Assembly (NCBI GenBank): GCA_014706295.1
Contig: JACSVZ010000008.1
Span: 14,410,159 to 14,474,158 of the forward strand
From: Lycocorax pyrrhopterus obiensis
Lineage: Eukaryota > Chordata > Aves > Passeriformes > Paradisaeidae
Reading direction: 5' to 3'
Length of the DNA stretch: 64,000 nt
In this document: piece after piece, positions 1 through 12,960 of the stretch
Layout: each line of letters starts with the position of its first letter
How positions within the stretch are numbered: the stretch's first letter is position 1
Notes under the pieces: generated by a model
The model's input: only the letters and a program-made list of their open reading frames with translations
Database searches by the model: none
What the model was told of the DNA's origin: nothing
Program-made: the position numbers and the translations under genes

Positions 1-1709
1 AGTTTATGCATTTCTCAAGATCGTAATAGGTTTATTGCATCTTGTTCTTGAAAGCTATAGAGGTTAATTAACTTCCCTACATCATGAGCACAAACAATTC
101 CAGTTTGAGTGTCAAGTGTTTTCTTTTACTGGTAGTGTGGATTTTAGGAAAGAAAAAAGGCAGGATACTTATGATCAGTCTACAGCCCAACTGCCTCAAA
201 GTCACACAAATGTGTGCATATAGGCTAATCTCAAACTATTACAGCAAGGCCTAGGCTAGGGTTTGAAAAATCAGCTGTGAATTTGGGTGCTCCTTTCTGA
301 ACAAAAAGCTCAGCAGCTTCTACTTTAAGGTATCTCCAGTTAGCCATCCAGAATTGTTAATAAATTGTTAATAATCACTTACAGTTACAAACCTGCTTGG
401 TGTAATTTCAAACCTATTCCCAATAAAGTAAATAGTAAAGATCCTCTTACAGTTGATTTGGAATAAGACCCCCTGGTACTTCTCCCCCCACCCCTCAAAA
501 ATTCATCTGGAAATGTGGATCCTAGGTTAGCTGTATTGCAGCTTGCCTCATGTACCACCACAAACAACTTGCAACTAGATACACAGCATTTACTCATGAG
601 TCTAGCTGCTCAAGCAAGAGGGAATAACAATCAAAGGTGTTCTTTCTACTGCTCCTCTTTCATTTTTCCTCCACTTGTCTTCACAAAGCACAGCAATCAG
701 CACAGTTTTTGAGGACGTAACATGAAAGCAGAAAGGTGAAATGACACCATACTGAAAAAGAACACTACTGCTAATAGCAAATCAGTGGGGTGTGATTGTT
801 ATTTTTATGGGTTTATTGAAGAAAAACTTAATTTGTATACACAGTGTAGAGGTGTAACATGGCAGGGTTTATCAGCACTGTGATCTTAAAAACCACATAC
901 TAGAACTTTCTAGCAAATCACCATATAAGAAAAGACAATTCATTTCTCCTTGCATTGATTTGCTCAATTGTTATCAGCATTAATATGCTATATAACCCCT
1001 AAATGCAAATTAATTGAGTCAGGTTCTTTCTATCAGCCTGAATATATCGTAATGTACAAATGTGGAATAGGAAAGACATGCTTTACAGTTTTCCTTTAAG
1101 CTAATTGCTTGCCTCTAAAAGGAAGACACCACTGAGTCTAGGCTAAGACCTTTTATAATAGTGGTATATTAAGGGACAGCAAGTGATTCAGCACATTTCC
1201 TGTATGCTGCTTCATTGCCTATATAACATAGAGAAGTTCAACTGATTCCAGACATTTTAAATGCTTTTATTTTGCCAGAAGAGATCTCTCTACTTTTCAC
1301 TTGGCAAATCAGGCAGGAACAGGGTTTTTTTTTTGGTCTCATAGCTTTGCGATATTTTATTCAAAATTTTCTTTTATCATCATATTTACCTCTTCTGGAA
1401 AAGGCTAAAATAGAAAATACAGTTACAACTTAACATTTGTCTGGTAGAACAGAGTGATGTGGATGGTGGTGACACACCTGTCACTTCCATGACTGCAAGT
1501 AATAAAGTGTAGATCTATATTTCAAGCCAATTAATTTCTCTGTACCACCCAGAGAAGAGCTACCCTTGCATCTTTAAACAGCAAATGAATGAGCAGGCTT
1601 AGGTCTACAACAAAGAAATAAAGAGACAAAGGGTACAGGACGATAGGACAAGACAGATACATTTTGCTAGCTGTTATTGATAACATGCATTTTCTGATTT
1701 ATGATACAG
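1..1709. other. AT-rich non-coding DNA
   Basis: No convincing gene, repeat or RNA is visible. Short chance ORFs occur on both strands near 385-712 without coding character. A T-run lies at about 1324-1334. A minus-strand 15-nt acceptor/donor pair at 1390-1404 was noted but is at background level. Confidence 0.6.
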
Positions 1710-1785
1710 GTCTATGATTACAATAAATCATCAATCGTCCAGTACAGTGAGGATGAGCAAAAAAGGAGAAACAATTTTGAGATAG
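1710..1785 (+). CDS. candidate internal exon, unknown protein
   Basis: A 76-nt segment is bounded by a plausible acceptor (TTTCTGATTTATGATACAG) and a strong donor (GATAG|GTAAGTC). Frame 1 is open for 25 codons plus one base. The peptide begins VYDYNKSSIVQYSEDEQ and is then Lys/Arg/Asn-rich (KRRNN), a hydrophilic composition typical of a real cytosolic segment. A second frame is also open until its last codon, so openness alone is weak evidence. The polypyrimidine tract is mediocre. I do not recognise the protein. If real, the exon starts in phase 0 and ends in phase 1, and it would belong to a plus-strand gene with long introns. It could equally be a chance match. Confidence 0.22.
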
Positions 1786-4700
1786 GTAAGTCAATGTTTG
1801 GTTACAAATGCTAAGTGAGATGTTGCACTAACCAGTAATCCTGTGCTCATTCACTGATTTGGCTGAGAGCATCAGATTCCTTGGATCACAAGGTGTGAGC
1901 CCCATTAATTTGATAATTGTGAAATATTTTTCAATTTATTCCAGATTTCCACTCCCAAACATTTTAATCTCTAAAAACCTCATTTAGTTCTGTGCAATAT
2001 AGGTGGGTGAGGAGGGTGGCAGAGTCCTATTATAATTTGAAGGGGAAAGGGCAAAAAGGTTTTCTGCCAGAGGTGGTATATGAGACTTCAGACTGGACTT
2101 CTGAACTATTCCACATTCAACCCACTGGCATTCATTCTGTTGAAATTGATTTTAATCCAAATTTTGCTGCACTGATGGTTGGCTTGAGGCAGAAGAGAAC
2201 TAACTGATGAACTATTCCCTGGCCAAAGCCATAATTTCTAAGATGTTCTTAGACACAGTCCTAGAGTAGCTGGATATAGTGACCATAAATGAAGCAGATG
2301 ACATTGAAGCTAAAATCCTCAAAGTTCACTTCGAAATATAAGAGTCCCTCTATTATGTATTTTTCATTACAAGCTCAACACAGGTAGTCCAATCATGAAC
2401 TTTTTCACAGTCATAGATGTCTGCTAAGGGGATGAGTGTTTAGCAGAAGTTGATAAAATCTCCCAAGAACAAGGTAGTCCAAATTTACTTTTGGCAGAGA
2501 TTCAACATTACTTCCAAGAGTTTCATTGCCTTAAAATTTGTGTGGTCTAACAAAGTATACATTTTGGTGTATATATCTCTATAGAAAACAAATAAAAATC
2601 CCCTCACTTTTGTTGCCATTCCCTCCAGAAGAGGTGCATGCTTTCATCTAATAGATTTACAGGTCATCAACACAAGAACTGCAAAGCTGTGACTGTGGCT
2701 TGAGCACAGGTAAGAGAGAGATTCTGCTGCCTATCACCACATCTCTTCATAATATATGTATCTTGAAAGAAGGAACAGGATAGGCAGGCTTCTCTGTGTC
2801 ACTGAAATATTAGTATTCATTTCTTCCCTTTCTAGTCCCAGTGCACTGAGACACTGCACTGATAAATACAGGTCAAATCACAACTGATGGCTCTCTCTGA
2901 GCCATTGCTGTGTTTGGAGAAGTTACTAGAGAGAATTGGGTCAATGTGTTTATTGGGAATATTCTAGGGAAAAGGCAGGCTGTAGCAAGAAGTGATTAAA
3001 GCTATTAATTTAGAAGCATTTTCCTCTTCTGAATCACTAATAAACCCTAATAAATGTCCCCACTATTAAACTAGTACCTGTTAAAGGGATGCCATCTTGC
3101 ACAGCTGACATCCTGACAAATGTGATGACTGCCAATTCCACTGTGCTCTTGCAAAAAGTTCTGAGCAAATTCCAGTCTGAGGAATTACATTACATGTACC
3201 CCAGATTCCCCATTAAGTTTTAGCTGAAAAAAATTGCATCTTCTATAGTGAGCATATAAGGGTTAGCTGGCTCACAAGGGACTGTGTTTTGTCATTGCTG
3301 TGAGGAATGATTCACTCATACACCCTTATACTTGGAAACAATTGCTCTTGGAAGGACTTTTATCTGTACATACATCAAAAAGTTAAGGAGTCGTGTCCCA
3401 GTGGAGACAGCTGATGGCTCAGATCCTACCTTGCAAATGATTTTCCAGAATTTCTAGGGTATGCTAGGGACACAACAAATTAAATAGGCATTTAGTACAC
3501 AGTGAGGCTGTTCAGTGACTGTACAGGAACACAGTGACTAAGCACTCAGAGAGCAACATCAATTAAGAGTGTTGGCATGGTTTGGAGCTGTTGTCAGTGC
3601 AACAACATTTGCAAACTCCTCTTTTTTGCAGGCTGATTCCAGCACCCGCTTCCCATTAATACCCACACACAGCCAACTAGAGGAAGTGAAAATGACCAAG
3701 GATTTTTTACTAGCATAACACCAGTTTAATCTTAGCATGTAACTGCCATGGAAATTGGTGCCTCCACATCTTCTAGAAGCTTTCAGACCTGCAAACTTTA
3801 CCCATTGCTCCATCTGCATTGACAGTTTGCATGCCTGATGCTTCTCACACCATGGTCCCAAGAGCTCGGTCTGTACCTTCACTTTTAAACCTGATTCTGA
3901 CTTTCTGGCCAAACTCACTTTCATATATGGAATTAGATTCACTTACAAGTTCAGGACCAGCAGGATATAGACTTGGTATGGATCTTCCGGACAGGAATCA
4001 AATCCATTTTATAAAAGGTGGCTAAATTCACTAAGTGAACTAGCCTTAATCTGGGCAAAGCATTTTAAGTTGCCACTACAGAGGATCCGATTTCCTTGGA
4101 AGAGGTTGATCAGAAGAATCCGGTCAGAACAATCTAGAAACAACCACCCAGCCATACTTCTGATGCAATGGCTATGCAAGGGAAGGCCATGTGGTCAGAA
4201 AAATCTAGATACTGCTAACCTCTCTCTTTTTTTTTTTTCCAAGTGTGTGCTTGGTGCCATTCTTCGTTTCCAATGGGAAAATAAAAGCACCTTTTGGCTT
4301 CAAGCTATGAGCATATTTTTCAGTGATGGCCAAATTAGCTATGATACCCTCTCATTTCAGAATGGGCTTTTGAAAGGCTCAGCCTTAACCTTAAAACCTG
4401 AAAGATACATTTGGGCAAGGGTCACCCCTTTGTAGGTTTGGGTTTTGGTTTTTTTATGAGAAGAAACCTATAGAATTGATTTCTAAACATATTCTAAGCT
4501 CCCCAGACCATGCAAAAATGTTTATCCCCTATAGATAAAATATGAATTGTACAGATGGATATAGTTATCTTCTCATGCCACTGTAGCTCAGCACATTGCT
4601 TAGAAACAAGAGCAAAGGCTAATTTAAAAATATGTTCCTAATCATAAACAGGAACTTACTTCTTCAGGTGAATGGTAGGTATGAGAAGCTTTATTATTTT

Positions 4701-6130
4701 GGTAAGATATTTTATGCCTTACAATACATTTTATTGTAAATTTATGTTTCAGATTTAGCATTTCTGAGTTTTGCAGCATCTACGACACACAATCAGCAAT
4801 TGTCTTCCAATCTCACTCTTCAGATATCTTTACGTTATGTTCTCAAGTGATAAATATTTCTACTTAGCTGCAGATGTTGTATAATTTGAAAAAGAAAGAT
4901 TTGCAAGCAAGGAGAAACTAAAAAAAATTAATATTAATAAACTGCACAGAAAGAGAAAATGATAAATGCTATATGGCTCAGATCCATGATAAGAGCAGGG
5001 CATCAATTTGTAATGGACAAATAATTCATAACAAGTAACATATTCAATACATTTCATCTCTTTTTTGTATTCTAGCAAATTGCACACCAGCAGATAGTGA
5101 TTTTCTCTAATTTACTCGTAATTCACGTTTTCCAACTATGTACTTTCTGCAGAGTTATTGGTCTTAAATAGTTTGCTTCAAAGTATTCCATAGTAAAAAT
5201 ATGATAAGAGAGGTACTGAGTTTAGAGCAATTTTGAATTCAAACTTTAAATACGTCTCTTTTTTTCCTGACTAGAAAGGCGTAACTCTTAAGGTTCAGTT
5301 TTCTGATCTAAATTTTCATGTTTACAGGCTTCTTTGCTTTCAAGAAACATTCCCTATATCTAACCAAAATATTCTGCTAACTCCTTGTCTTGAGTAACTC
5401 TAGAAGGTGACTAGAAAAGAAGCAAAAAACCCACAAGCAAAATGAAAATGTCTGAAAAAAAAGAAAAAGGAATTGATGCTCAACAGGGAGTCACAGCAGT
5501 TTTTAAGTACCCCATGGAGTAGTATTTATCAAGAGCTTCAAGACAGTCAATGCATTCAATAACTATCTATATTAGCTAGTAAAAGAGATGGGCAAGAAAA
5601 GACGGGTCCTTCCTACAATGTGGGAATGAAAAACACATATGCAAGGGTGAGAAAAAGGTTCCCTTTTGTGTTCTTCTCTATAATACTATGGACCATCCGG
5701 GTTTTTGTCTGCATTGATGTGGCTTGCTTGGGGTAATCAAAAAAGAAACAGAAAATCAGAACTATACTGAAAATGCATAGCTGAGAGAAACATCTGCATT
5801 TTTATGGAGACTTGTATGTCCAAGGAGGTATCTTAGTATCTTTATGTCAATGATGTTCAGTCTTTTCTGAACTCATACAAACTCCACCTTCATTAAAAGA
5901 AATCAAAAGCTCTTCCCTGTTTGCTTGCCTTATTCACTCAGGGTTATGAGGCAGGATGCCCAGAGTGACCACTCCAGCTGTGTGCACTGCCCTAGACACC
6001 TCTCAGCAATGCTCTGTGGCTTCAGCAAGGGACAAGATACTGTGAGTGAGTCCTCAGCCAGTGGCACTTTGGGGAAAGCATCTGAGAGGAGAAGGATAAC
6101 TTTGTGCACAGTTGCAATGATATTTTGACA
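1786..6130. other. non-coding DNA without clear genes
   Basis: Intronic or intergenic-looking sequence. The largest open frame is a 127-codon minus-strand ORF at 3559-3942. It has no recognisable domain and no splice or start context that I trust. A possible acceptor/donor pair at about 2661-2708 (donor CACAG|GTAAGAG) has a poor pyrimidine tract. A T-run lies at 4207-4220. Confidence 0.55.
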
Positions 6131-6430
6131 GCTCTATGTGTGTGTGTTAAATTAATCCTGCATTCACATATGCATTAATGTGGGGGAATTGCCTGATTTC
6201 ATAATGGAAAGAGGAGGCAACTTTTAGCCCTTGAAGAGAGCTCTTCCATTGTGAAGTGGGCTGAGGGGAAGAGACACAGAGCCATCTTTCAGCAGAGCTC
6301 GGACACTGCTTGAAGAAGTAACATGCAGTGACATGAGCCTGGCTCCAGCAGGAAGCATCAGGCATATGTCTCTACACTTACATGCACTGCCACTGAGGGG
6401 GAATTCTTCCCAGGATGACACAGTAGCCTA
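6131..6430. promoter_or_regulatory. candidate conserved non-coding element
   Basis: The texture changes from low-complexity AT-rich DNA to a mixed, purine-balanced block. It contains a short GTGTGTGTG run, the homeodomain-like cores TTAAT and CATTAATG, and balanced words through about 6420. Minus-strand ORFs cross it in two frames without coding character. Such blocks are often conserved enhancers in vertebrate gene deserts. This call rests on texture only, because no second genome is available here. Confidence 0.25.
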
Positions 6431-8470
6431 CTGAAAGCATTTATCTTAAGAGCTGCACATTTTTAAGTACCGCTGCTCATTCTAAACTAGAGTTCTCTTT
6501 TTGATAAGCAACAGAAGAATATGCATGCCTTCAATAAACACATATCACAAAAGTCTACACAGAAGATCATGCAAGCTCTGACATGCCCAGGTGGAGGCTC
6601 ATGAATACATTGGCTATCAAACCTCAGTCTCAATTACAGTGTGTGTGAAAGATTGGTATCAAAATTCAGACAGCTTTGTCATTTATTAATATGAGCTTAG
6701 GAAGGGCTTGTTGGTTCAGATATATTTTGTTAACTGCAGTTCTTTGCTTTTGGTTAATGAATATGCTGTTGAACTCATGAGTGTCTTTCCAGTAAGAGCA
6801 ATATTTTTGCTTGCGCTCTCAAGGACTGCAATAGCACCACCAACCACTGAGAAACCCTCTTTTACAGAAGTAAAACACTGATAAATAGAAGGCAGAATGC
6901 TTCTCTTCAATGCTTGTATCAGCATTGCTACCTCCAGAACCTGTTAAGGCCCAGTCTTTTGCATTTCCTTCATGTACTGAGGTCTTAATCTCAGAGACAT
7001 TTATAGTTCTGGCTTAGACCTCACAGTGCCTCATCAAGTATGTTCAAGTTTTCCCTGACCTCAGCAGCAGGTGTTCTAACATCTCTAGCCGTACCCTGCA
7101 GGTGCTATGAGTCATACAAGCTTGTTCAAAAAGTGAAAGATTTGTGGGAATTTCCCCAGGAATGTAGTTACATCCACCATGAATACTGCAACACCATTAT
7201 ATACACTTGAACAGTTTTGGGAAGATAAAGTCAAAATGAGTAGCTATTCTTCTATAAAACTTGTTTTACAACAATGCCATTTGTTCAGCACTCCACAGAC
7301 TTTATATGTATGTTCAGCACAATACATAACCATGTTTTCCTAATTTCTCACCCAAATTAACCACATGGTGCCAAAACAGAGTAAGAGGAGTCACTTGAAA
7401 AAGCATGAGTCAACTCAGAACTATCCTGAGTCTGATTTTATGAAAGTAATGAGTGTAATATTGAAGAATGAAATTTTGTTTTGTTAGAGTTCTGTAGGCA
7501 AAACTGATTCTGCTGCCCTCAGATAAAGAACAGTATTATTTGTTTTGAACTTGTTGCTGGGAGCAACAACATTCCAAGCTGTGGCAAAGGAAGAGTGCGT
7601 TGCATGGGAAGATTTTTTTTTCCCTTTTCTCTCAGGCTGTGAAATAGAAGTGGAAGTCCAGGGCATGGGAAGGTTTGAGGAACCTAGCAGAAAAACTCGT
7701 TTTGTCACTTACCTTTTCATCACTTCCCTAAACAGCCTTTCACCCAGACCAGCTCATTCCAATTTGCTGGGACCTGATTTTGCAGGATTTTGTGCTACAG
7801 TACAAGTGCATATACTGCAAACCTGGCCTCTGATGCCTCTGGTTTAGCTGCTGAAGTGTATGTGGTCTGCTACCCAACCCCAGCTCTCCTCAACAATTTT
7901 CCTTCATCCGGCCCTTTCCTCCAAACCTTTGCAGCAGTAATAAGGTATTTTAAATACAAATTTGGAAGAAAGATGACAAGACAGACTACCACATACATTA
8001 ATCATGTCAATGATATTTCTATTTGACTTTAATGATGTTTTTGGAAGGGGGTCCCAAAACACATGAAAGTCTGAGCTGACTACTTTCTGATGTATTGCTT
8101 CTGTCTCATGACTTGAGTTTTGCAACCTACCTTTCAGGTAAGGTAAGCTTTTCAAATTCAGATAATCTTTTTGACTCATCGTCAAGGCCCCTACACCTTG
8201 TAGTTTGTCATTCGCCAAGACAAACTTTGTCTCAAAGTGAAAGTTAACACGATACAGTGTCCTTCAAAAGTAGCAATTTTTTTTTTAGAAAATATTATTT
8301 ATTTTTTAATAATTTATTATGCCTATCATGGAGTATGTAGCCTGGTAGCTAGTTTGCATCTCTAGTTAAACCAGTACAGTTCATCTGAGTCTGTTAAACT
8401 ACTGGTTTATCATTTTTATGCTTCTCTCTTTCTTTTCTTCTCCATTGGAATCACCTCCTTCTCCAATTAG
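6431..8470. other. non-coding DNA
   Basis: No gene or repeat is recognised. A strong minus-strand donor motif (AAG|GTAAGTGAC, reading leftwards at about 7706) has no open frame upstream of it. If used, it would suit a non-coding transcript. T-runs lie at about 7613-7622 and 8278-8287. Confidence 0.5.
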
Positions 8471-8482
8471 GAATTGACGGAC
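8471..8482 (+). other. candidate 12-nt microexon
   Basis: A 12-nt segment (GAATTGACGGAC) sits between an excellent acceptor and a good donor. Upstream, about 8420-8470 is almost continuous pyrimidine and ends CTCCTTCTCCAATTAG. Downstream is GTAAGTTTTC. The length is a multiple of three, so inclusion would add four residues without shifting frame. Vertebrate neuronal genes use such microexons. Background is not negligible: at least two comparable pairs occur by chance elsewhere in the window. Confidence 0.2.
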
Positions 8483-10860
8483 GTAAGTTTTCCCATGCTT
8501 ACTTGGACATGTTTCAAATGACTTATGAATAAATTAAGTTCCCCACACACGAAGTCCCATTGCTTAAGAAATCTCAGTGTACTGCTGGAAACAATCCTGG
8601 CTGGATGGGAAGATGAAACTGATTATTTAATAGAAGTTTTCCAACTCTCCCAGTTTTTTACCCTCTGGGCACAATGCTTTGAACTGGACAACTTCAGAAG
8701 TTTAATGAAATTTCTCCTACTTATATCAAGGCTAAATCTAGCTCTTCAACACGAAGCAGTTTGTTGTTCACGAGCAGTACTTTTTGCTTTTAAAGGCTAG
8801 TCAGTGTTCTTCAAACATGGCTTCAAGAAGCAGTGGAAGGAATACAGAAGGATTGGAATAAATCAAACAGCAGTGTTCCCAAGTTGGAGCCAGGTCTTTT
8901 TTCTAGTCCATACTCAAGCAAAATTCACCATGATGTAAATGGCAGGTTTGCTTGGCTGAGACAAACTGACTGGCCTATGATGGAAACGAACAACCAACAC
9001 TTTCAATATTTAAGGGTGTCTTTTCACCACAAATACAGCTCAGATGGGAGGTTTATCGTTTGACACACATAAAAAGGAAGGTTTTATGGACAATTCTGTA
9101 AGAACAAACACTCATTATTGAGTTAGTTAGTAAATAATAATGATGATAACAGCATCAGACTGGTGACTGTCATCAATGAGCAATGAGCTTATGCTCTTTG
9201 TGTATTTATTATTAGATTTTCTGTGCTCATCAGAAATTGAGTGTAGCTTTGTTCACTACATATATCTTCATATTGCAATCAATATAATGGCACACTTTTC
9301 ATAGACATCAGACTTTAATATTAATTTGCTCTTATTTCTACATCACAGAAAGACACAGAACATCTTCACTTCTATGATAAAGCCTTCATTCAAAATAAAG
9401 TATGGTTATATCATCACTGGGGTTAAGAAGATTTTATGTTTACTACTCAAAAGATTAATGGGTCACTCAAGCATTTACATTCTCATACATTTTTATGACA
9501 GTGCTATGAAGTAAATTTGATGTATGTTCAGAAGAGAATGATAGGTTTAAATGTCTAACAGCTGCTCTTTTGAATTTCAGCAATGTTTTAAGTGTTGCTA
9601 CCATTTAGCACTTCCACCGCTCACTGCAATTTACTGTTTGCCTGCATTAGTTATTGGTGTTTGCACAGGAAGACAAAGGGAAAGAATTAGGTGCAGCGTA
9701 GAAACAGTTTTACTTCCTTTTAGCCACCTGAATCTAATCAATCTTCTGGCAAGCACTGCTCAGGAAAAAAACAACACTTTTCAGAGTGTTTATTGAAATA
9801 CTTCACTGAAAAAGCATCTTAGGCTGTGCACAAATACACACCCTTTCCTGGATGTAGTTTGAAGCTTATTCCATGTTTTGAAATGCATTTGATGGCCTCT
9901 ATCGCAAAACCAGTTTTGATGAGCAAACAACCCGGAGGGGGGCTGATTTCAGCAAAACAGCCCATTGAAATTGCATGGAGTTGGGAGTGGCAGTAGCAGC
10001 AGGAAGTTCTGGTCTTTTAGCTCCAATCAACTGAAACAGCTTCAAATGCTGCTGTAGTCTTTTCCTGTATGACACGTACAACACTAAAGGCAAGGCACTG
10101 GGTACACTTCACTTAAGACAAGACTGTTTAACACAGCAGGGAAACATGGTTCTCTAATCACCCCCTACTACGAACCAGAGCCAACACGGGGCAATTAAAT
10201 AAGAAAGATCAGAATGTCACTACAGGCATGAACAAGCTGTGTCAGGGGACAGGGCAGTCATCATTAGGGACCACACAGATCTGCTTCCACTCGCTTTTGT
10301 GACTCCTTACTCCATATATAGCATCAGTTGTTTCATGAGTACCTGTAGACTATAGCAGGCCTCCCAGTGAATACAGGAGGAGTGGATAGAGCAGGCAGCT
10401 GGCAATGTTGTACAAAACCCTTCTCTAGCCCACTCTGTACTGCATACAGAGACTCAGTTCTACAATGAAGTTACATGTGTGACCACACATTCTCATTTGT
10501 CCCCATTTTGAAGAGGGCTTAGTTCACCCCTGACTCAGAGTTTCACAACTGCCTCATTATGTGAGCAAGCAAAAGACAACTACGCTGAATTCCAAAAGCA
10601 GCCAATAAATCTTTCAGAAGCCTAATTTTATTTTAGGAATGGTGCCTAAGGCAAGACTTGTGTGGCTTAGAAAGGGAAAATGTTTAAAACATTTGCAAAA
10701 GTTCTGTAAACCTGGTTTAGCCAGTTTCTGCCCTGTGTTACACTATTCTGAAGAGACTTAAAGCTTAATGGGTCCATCAAGTTGGGAAATAGAATACTTT
10801 GCCACTTATAGGAGACACAGGCTCTTGTTAAGTCTAAGGTTATCATTGCAACACACTTAC
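8483..10860. other. non-coding DNA
   Basis: AT-rich sequence with short chance ORFs on both strands (for example 8525-8800 and 9551-9796). I recognise no domains, RNA genes or repeats. Confidence 0.55.
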
Positions 10861-10883
10861 TTCACAGTCAACTTTGTGACTGC
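10861..10883 (-). other. candidate 23-nt microexon (minus strand)
   Basis: Read on the minus strand, TGTTTTATTCCTCCAG is a near-ideal acceptor. It is followed by 23 nt and then GAA|GTAAGTGTG, a strong donor. The segment contains a short inverted repeat (CAGTCA and TGACTG). At 23 nt it would shift the reading frame, which fits regulated splicing or a non-coding transcript. There is no transcript evidence here. Confidence 0.22.
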
Positions 10884-12744
10884 CTGGAGGAATAAAACAT
10901 GGAATTTAGTCAAAGAAGGACTCTAAAAGAGTTCTAAAATTACAAGGCAGAGTTCATCACCCATGCTACCATCACTTTCTGGTCATGCAGAACAGAAAAC
11001 ACAATCCTGGTAAATACCAACTATGCACCTTGCTGGTTGGTTATAACCTTCCTAACAAGGTTTTCACTATTCCAATCCACATTACTCAACTCAGAGACAT
11101 CCTCCAGTCCAAGAACAAACAGAAAAGCAATCGTAACAATTAGCTTTAGTCCCTGGCACCTCTTAGCACCTCCAATCCCTCAGTACCTAGTCCACCATTA
11201 GACACCCACAACAAGAACCCTGTGCCTTCTGCAGAGGCAGTCTGTGACTAGACATCATGTCTCAGTGCAAGGCACTTTGCCGTGTGGGAGGTAAAGTAGA
11301 AAATGACTTGCTAACTCTGCAGCAAGTCTTGATACTTTGGCAATACGAGAAAGAATTAAAGTGGAAAGAGTGAAAAAATAAAACCTAAGAGAATATTTTT
11401 TATAATATGGAAACTAAAGGACAGTGGAGTAGATAGTTTATTTATCATTCTCTGAGCGATGTGTATCTGAGAAGACTCAGTCCAACAACATTAGCAGCCA
11501 TCCAAAAATCTATGAAAACTGAAGAACAAAAGGAGAAAATGTCTTGTGAGCTTTTAGATGCTTCAGAGGAGTGAGAACCAGTTGACTCGGGCATGCAGAG
11601 TGAAGTAACTCACAACTACAGAACAGAAGTAACACAAAAGAACTGCCCATTGTGATCTGGATGCTGGCTAAGCAAAGCTTTGAAATAACTCACAAAGTGG
11701 TGAAAAATGAAAAAAGATGCAGAAAAAGTTTATATATGTCCATTACAGATAAGCTGACTTCTTAAGACATTTTAAGTAAAGCATACAAAAATTTGATCAT
11801 TAAAATTATTGGTCACTTTGTCTGAATTCATTGTCCCTTGTTTCCCTATGCTTGTGGCTTCTGCTGTACACAGTGAGGCTCATACTGGTTTCCCACTTTT
11901 CTCATATGTTGATGAATGATTTTAAAACATTTATTTGGACTCAAGATGTGTCAGCAGAAATATGAATTCTTAAGTTATTTAGGATATGACATTATGCCTA
12001 AGAAATAACCCACTTTGATAGAAAAATTTGGACAATCAACTTCCCTAAGTTTGTAAAAATTCTCAAACCAAACTTTTCCCCACAAATATCTTCCAGAAGA
12101 GATTAATTTCCATAATGAATTATTAAATAATTATAAGTTAAGTTGACATTAAGTTGCATTAACATGTGAATTTGGAACAAAAAATTCTCAATATAATTTT
12201 TGAACAATTTCATTTCCAGGGTCAGACTCAGAATTTGTTTTTTACTTAAATGCTTATTATGCAGGCAACTGTCCATGAAATTAATTTTTAAAATATATTA
12301 AAAACCCTAATCACAAATTTATATTATTATTTCTATTCAGTAAATCAGAAACAGCCTCTCATTATTATAATGATATTGTTTAGCATTATTTTCTTCTGTA
12401 CATAGATTAGTTGCCCAATTTCTCCAAACATGCTTCATTATGACTAATAAAAAACCCAGATAAAGAAGTGTAGATACACAAATTAGGAAAAATATAATGT
12501 TATTAATGTTATTTTAATTTATACTCCCAAGAAAACTTACAGCAAGGTATAAATTTGCTTGCTGAAGAAAATAAATGAAAAGATAATTAAACTCTAATTA
12601 AAATTACACTCTGATGTACAGATGCAAGGATGAGCAATTCCAGCTAGAGCATCATTAACCATGTACTCTAACATTTGTTTGTACTTATAGCTAAGCATGA
12701 CTTTATTTAAAAAACCCCCAAGACCTCATTTCAGTATCCAAACA
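10884..12744. other. non-coding DNA, strongly AT-rich from about 12090
   Basis: No gene is seen. From about 12090 to 12610 the sequence is dominated by A/T words (TTATTATA, AATTATA, TTAATTTA) with few CpG. This contrasts with the more complex block that follows. No tandem unit long enough to call a satellite was found. Confidence 0.55.
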
Positions 12745-12960
12745 CACGCTTAGTGCCCCCTAAAGATGGTGTGTTTAAGTTGCTCAATAGCTGCAGATTA
12801 CCCACACACTTAAGATCAAGCCCAAGTGAGTGCTTTGCTGAATTCAAGTCAAAATGTGACTCAGTCACGGGCTTAGTTTGTGCTTCTGTGCTGCGTGAGG
12901 GGCGGAGTGGGGAGACGCAGAACCAGAGTGCCTCATCTTTCACAATTTCACATCAGGGGT
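12745..12960. promoter_or_regulatory. candidate regulatory block with AP-1/MAF-like palindrome
   Basis: This higher-complexity block follows an AT-rich stretch. It contains NKX2-like words (CACTTAAG, CAAGTG) and a perfect 13-bp palindrome at 12856-12868, GTGACTCAGTCAC, centred on a TGACTCA AP-1-type core. A GC-rich run with GGGGCGG, an SP/KLF-type box, follows near 12899. ORFs on both strands cross it and look incidental. The enhancer role is inferred from motif content only. Confidence 0.3.

Noticed and set aside
1390..1404. Minus-strand 15-nt microexon-like pair
   Set aside because: The acceptor is good but the donor (GTAAAT) is weak and there is no supporting context.
3559..3942. 127-codon minus-strand ORF
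   Set aside because: No recognised domain, no initiation context, and a length not exceptional for 128 kb of frames.
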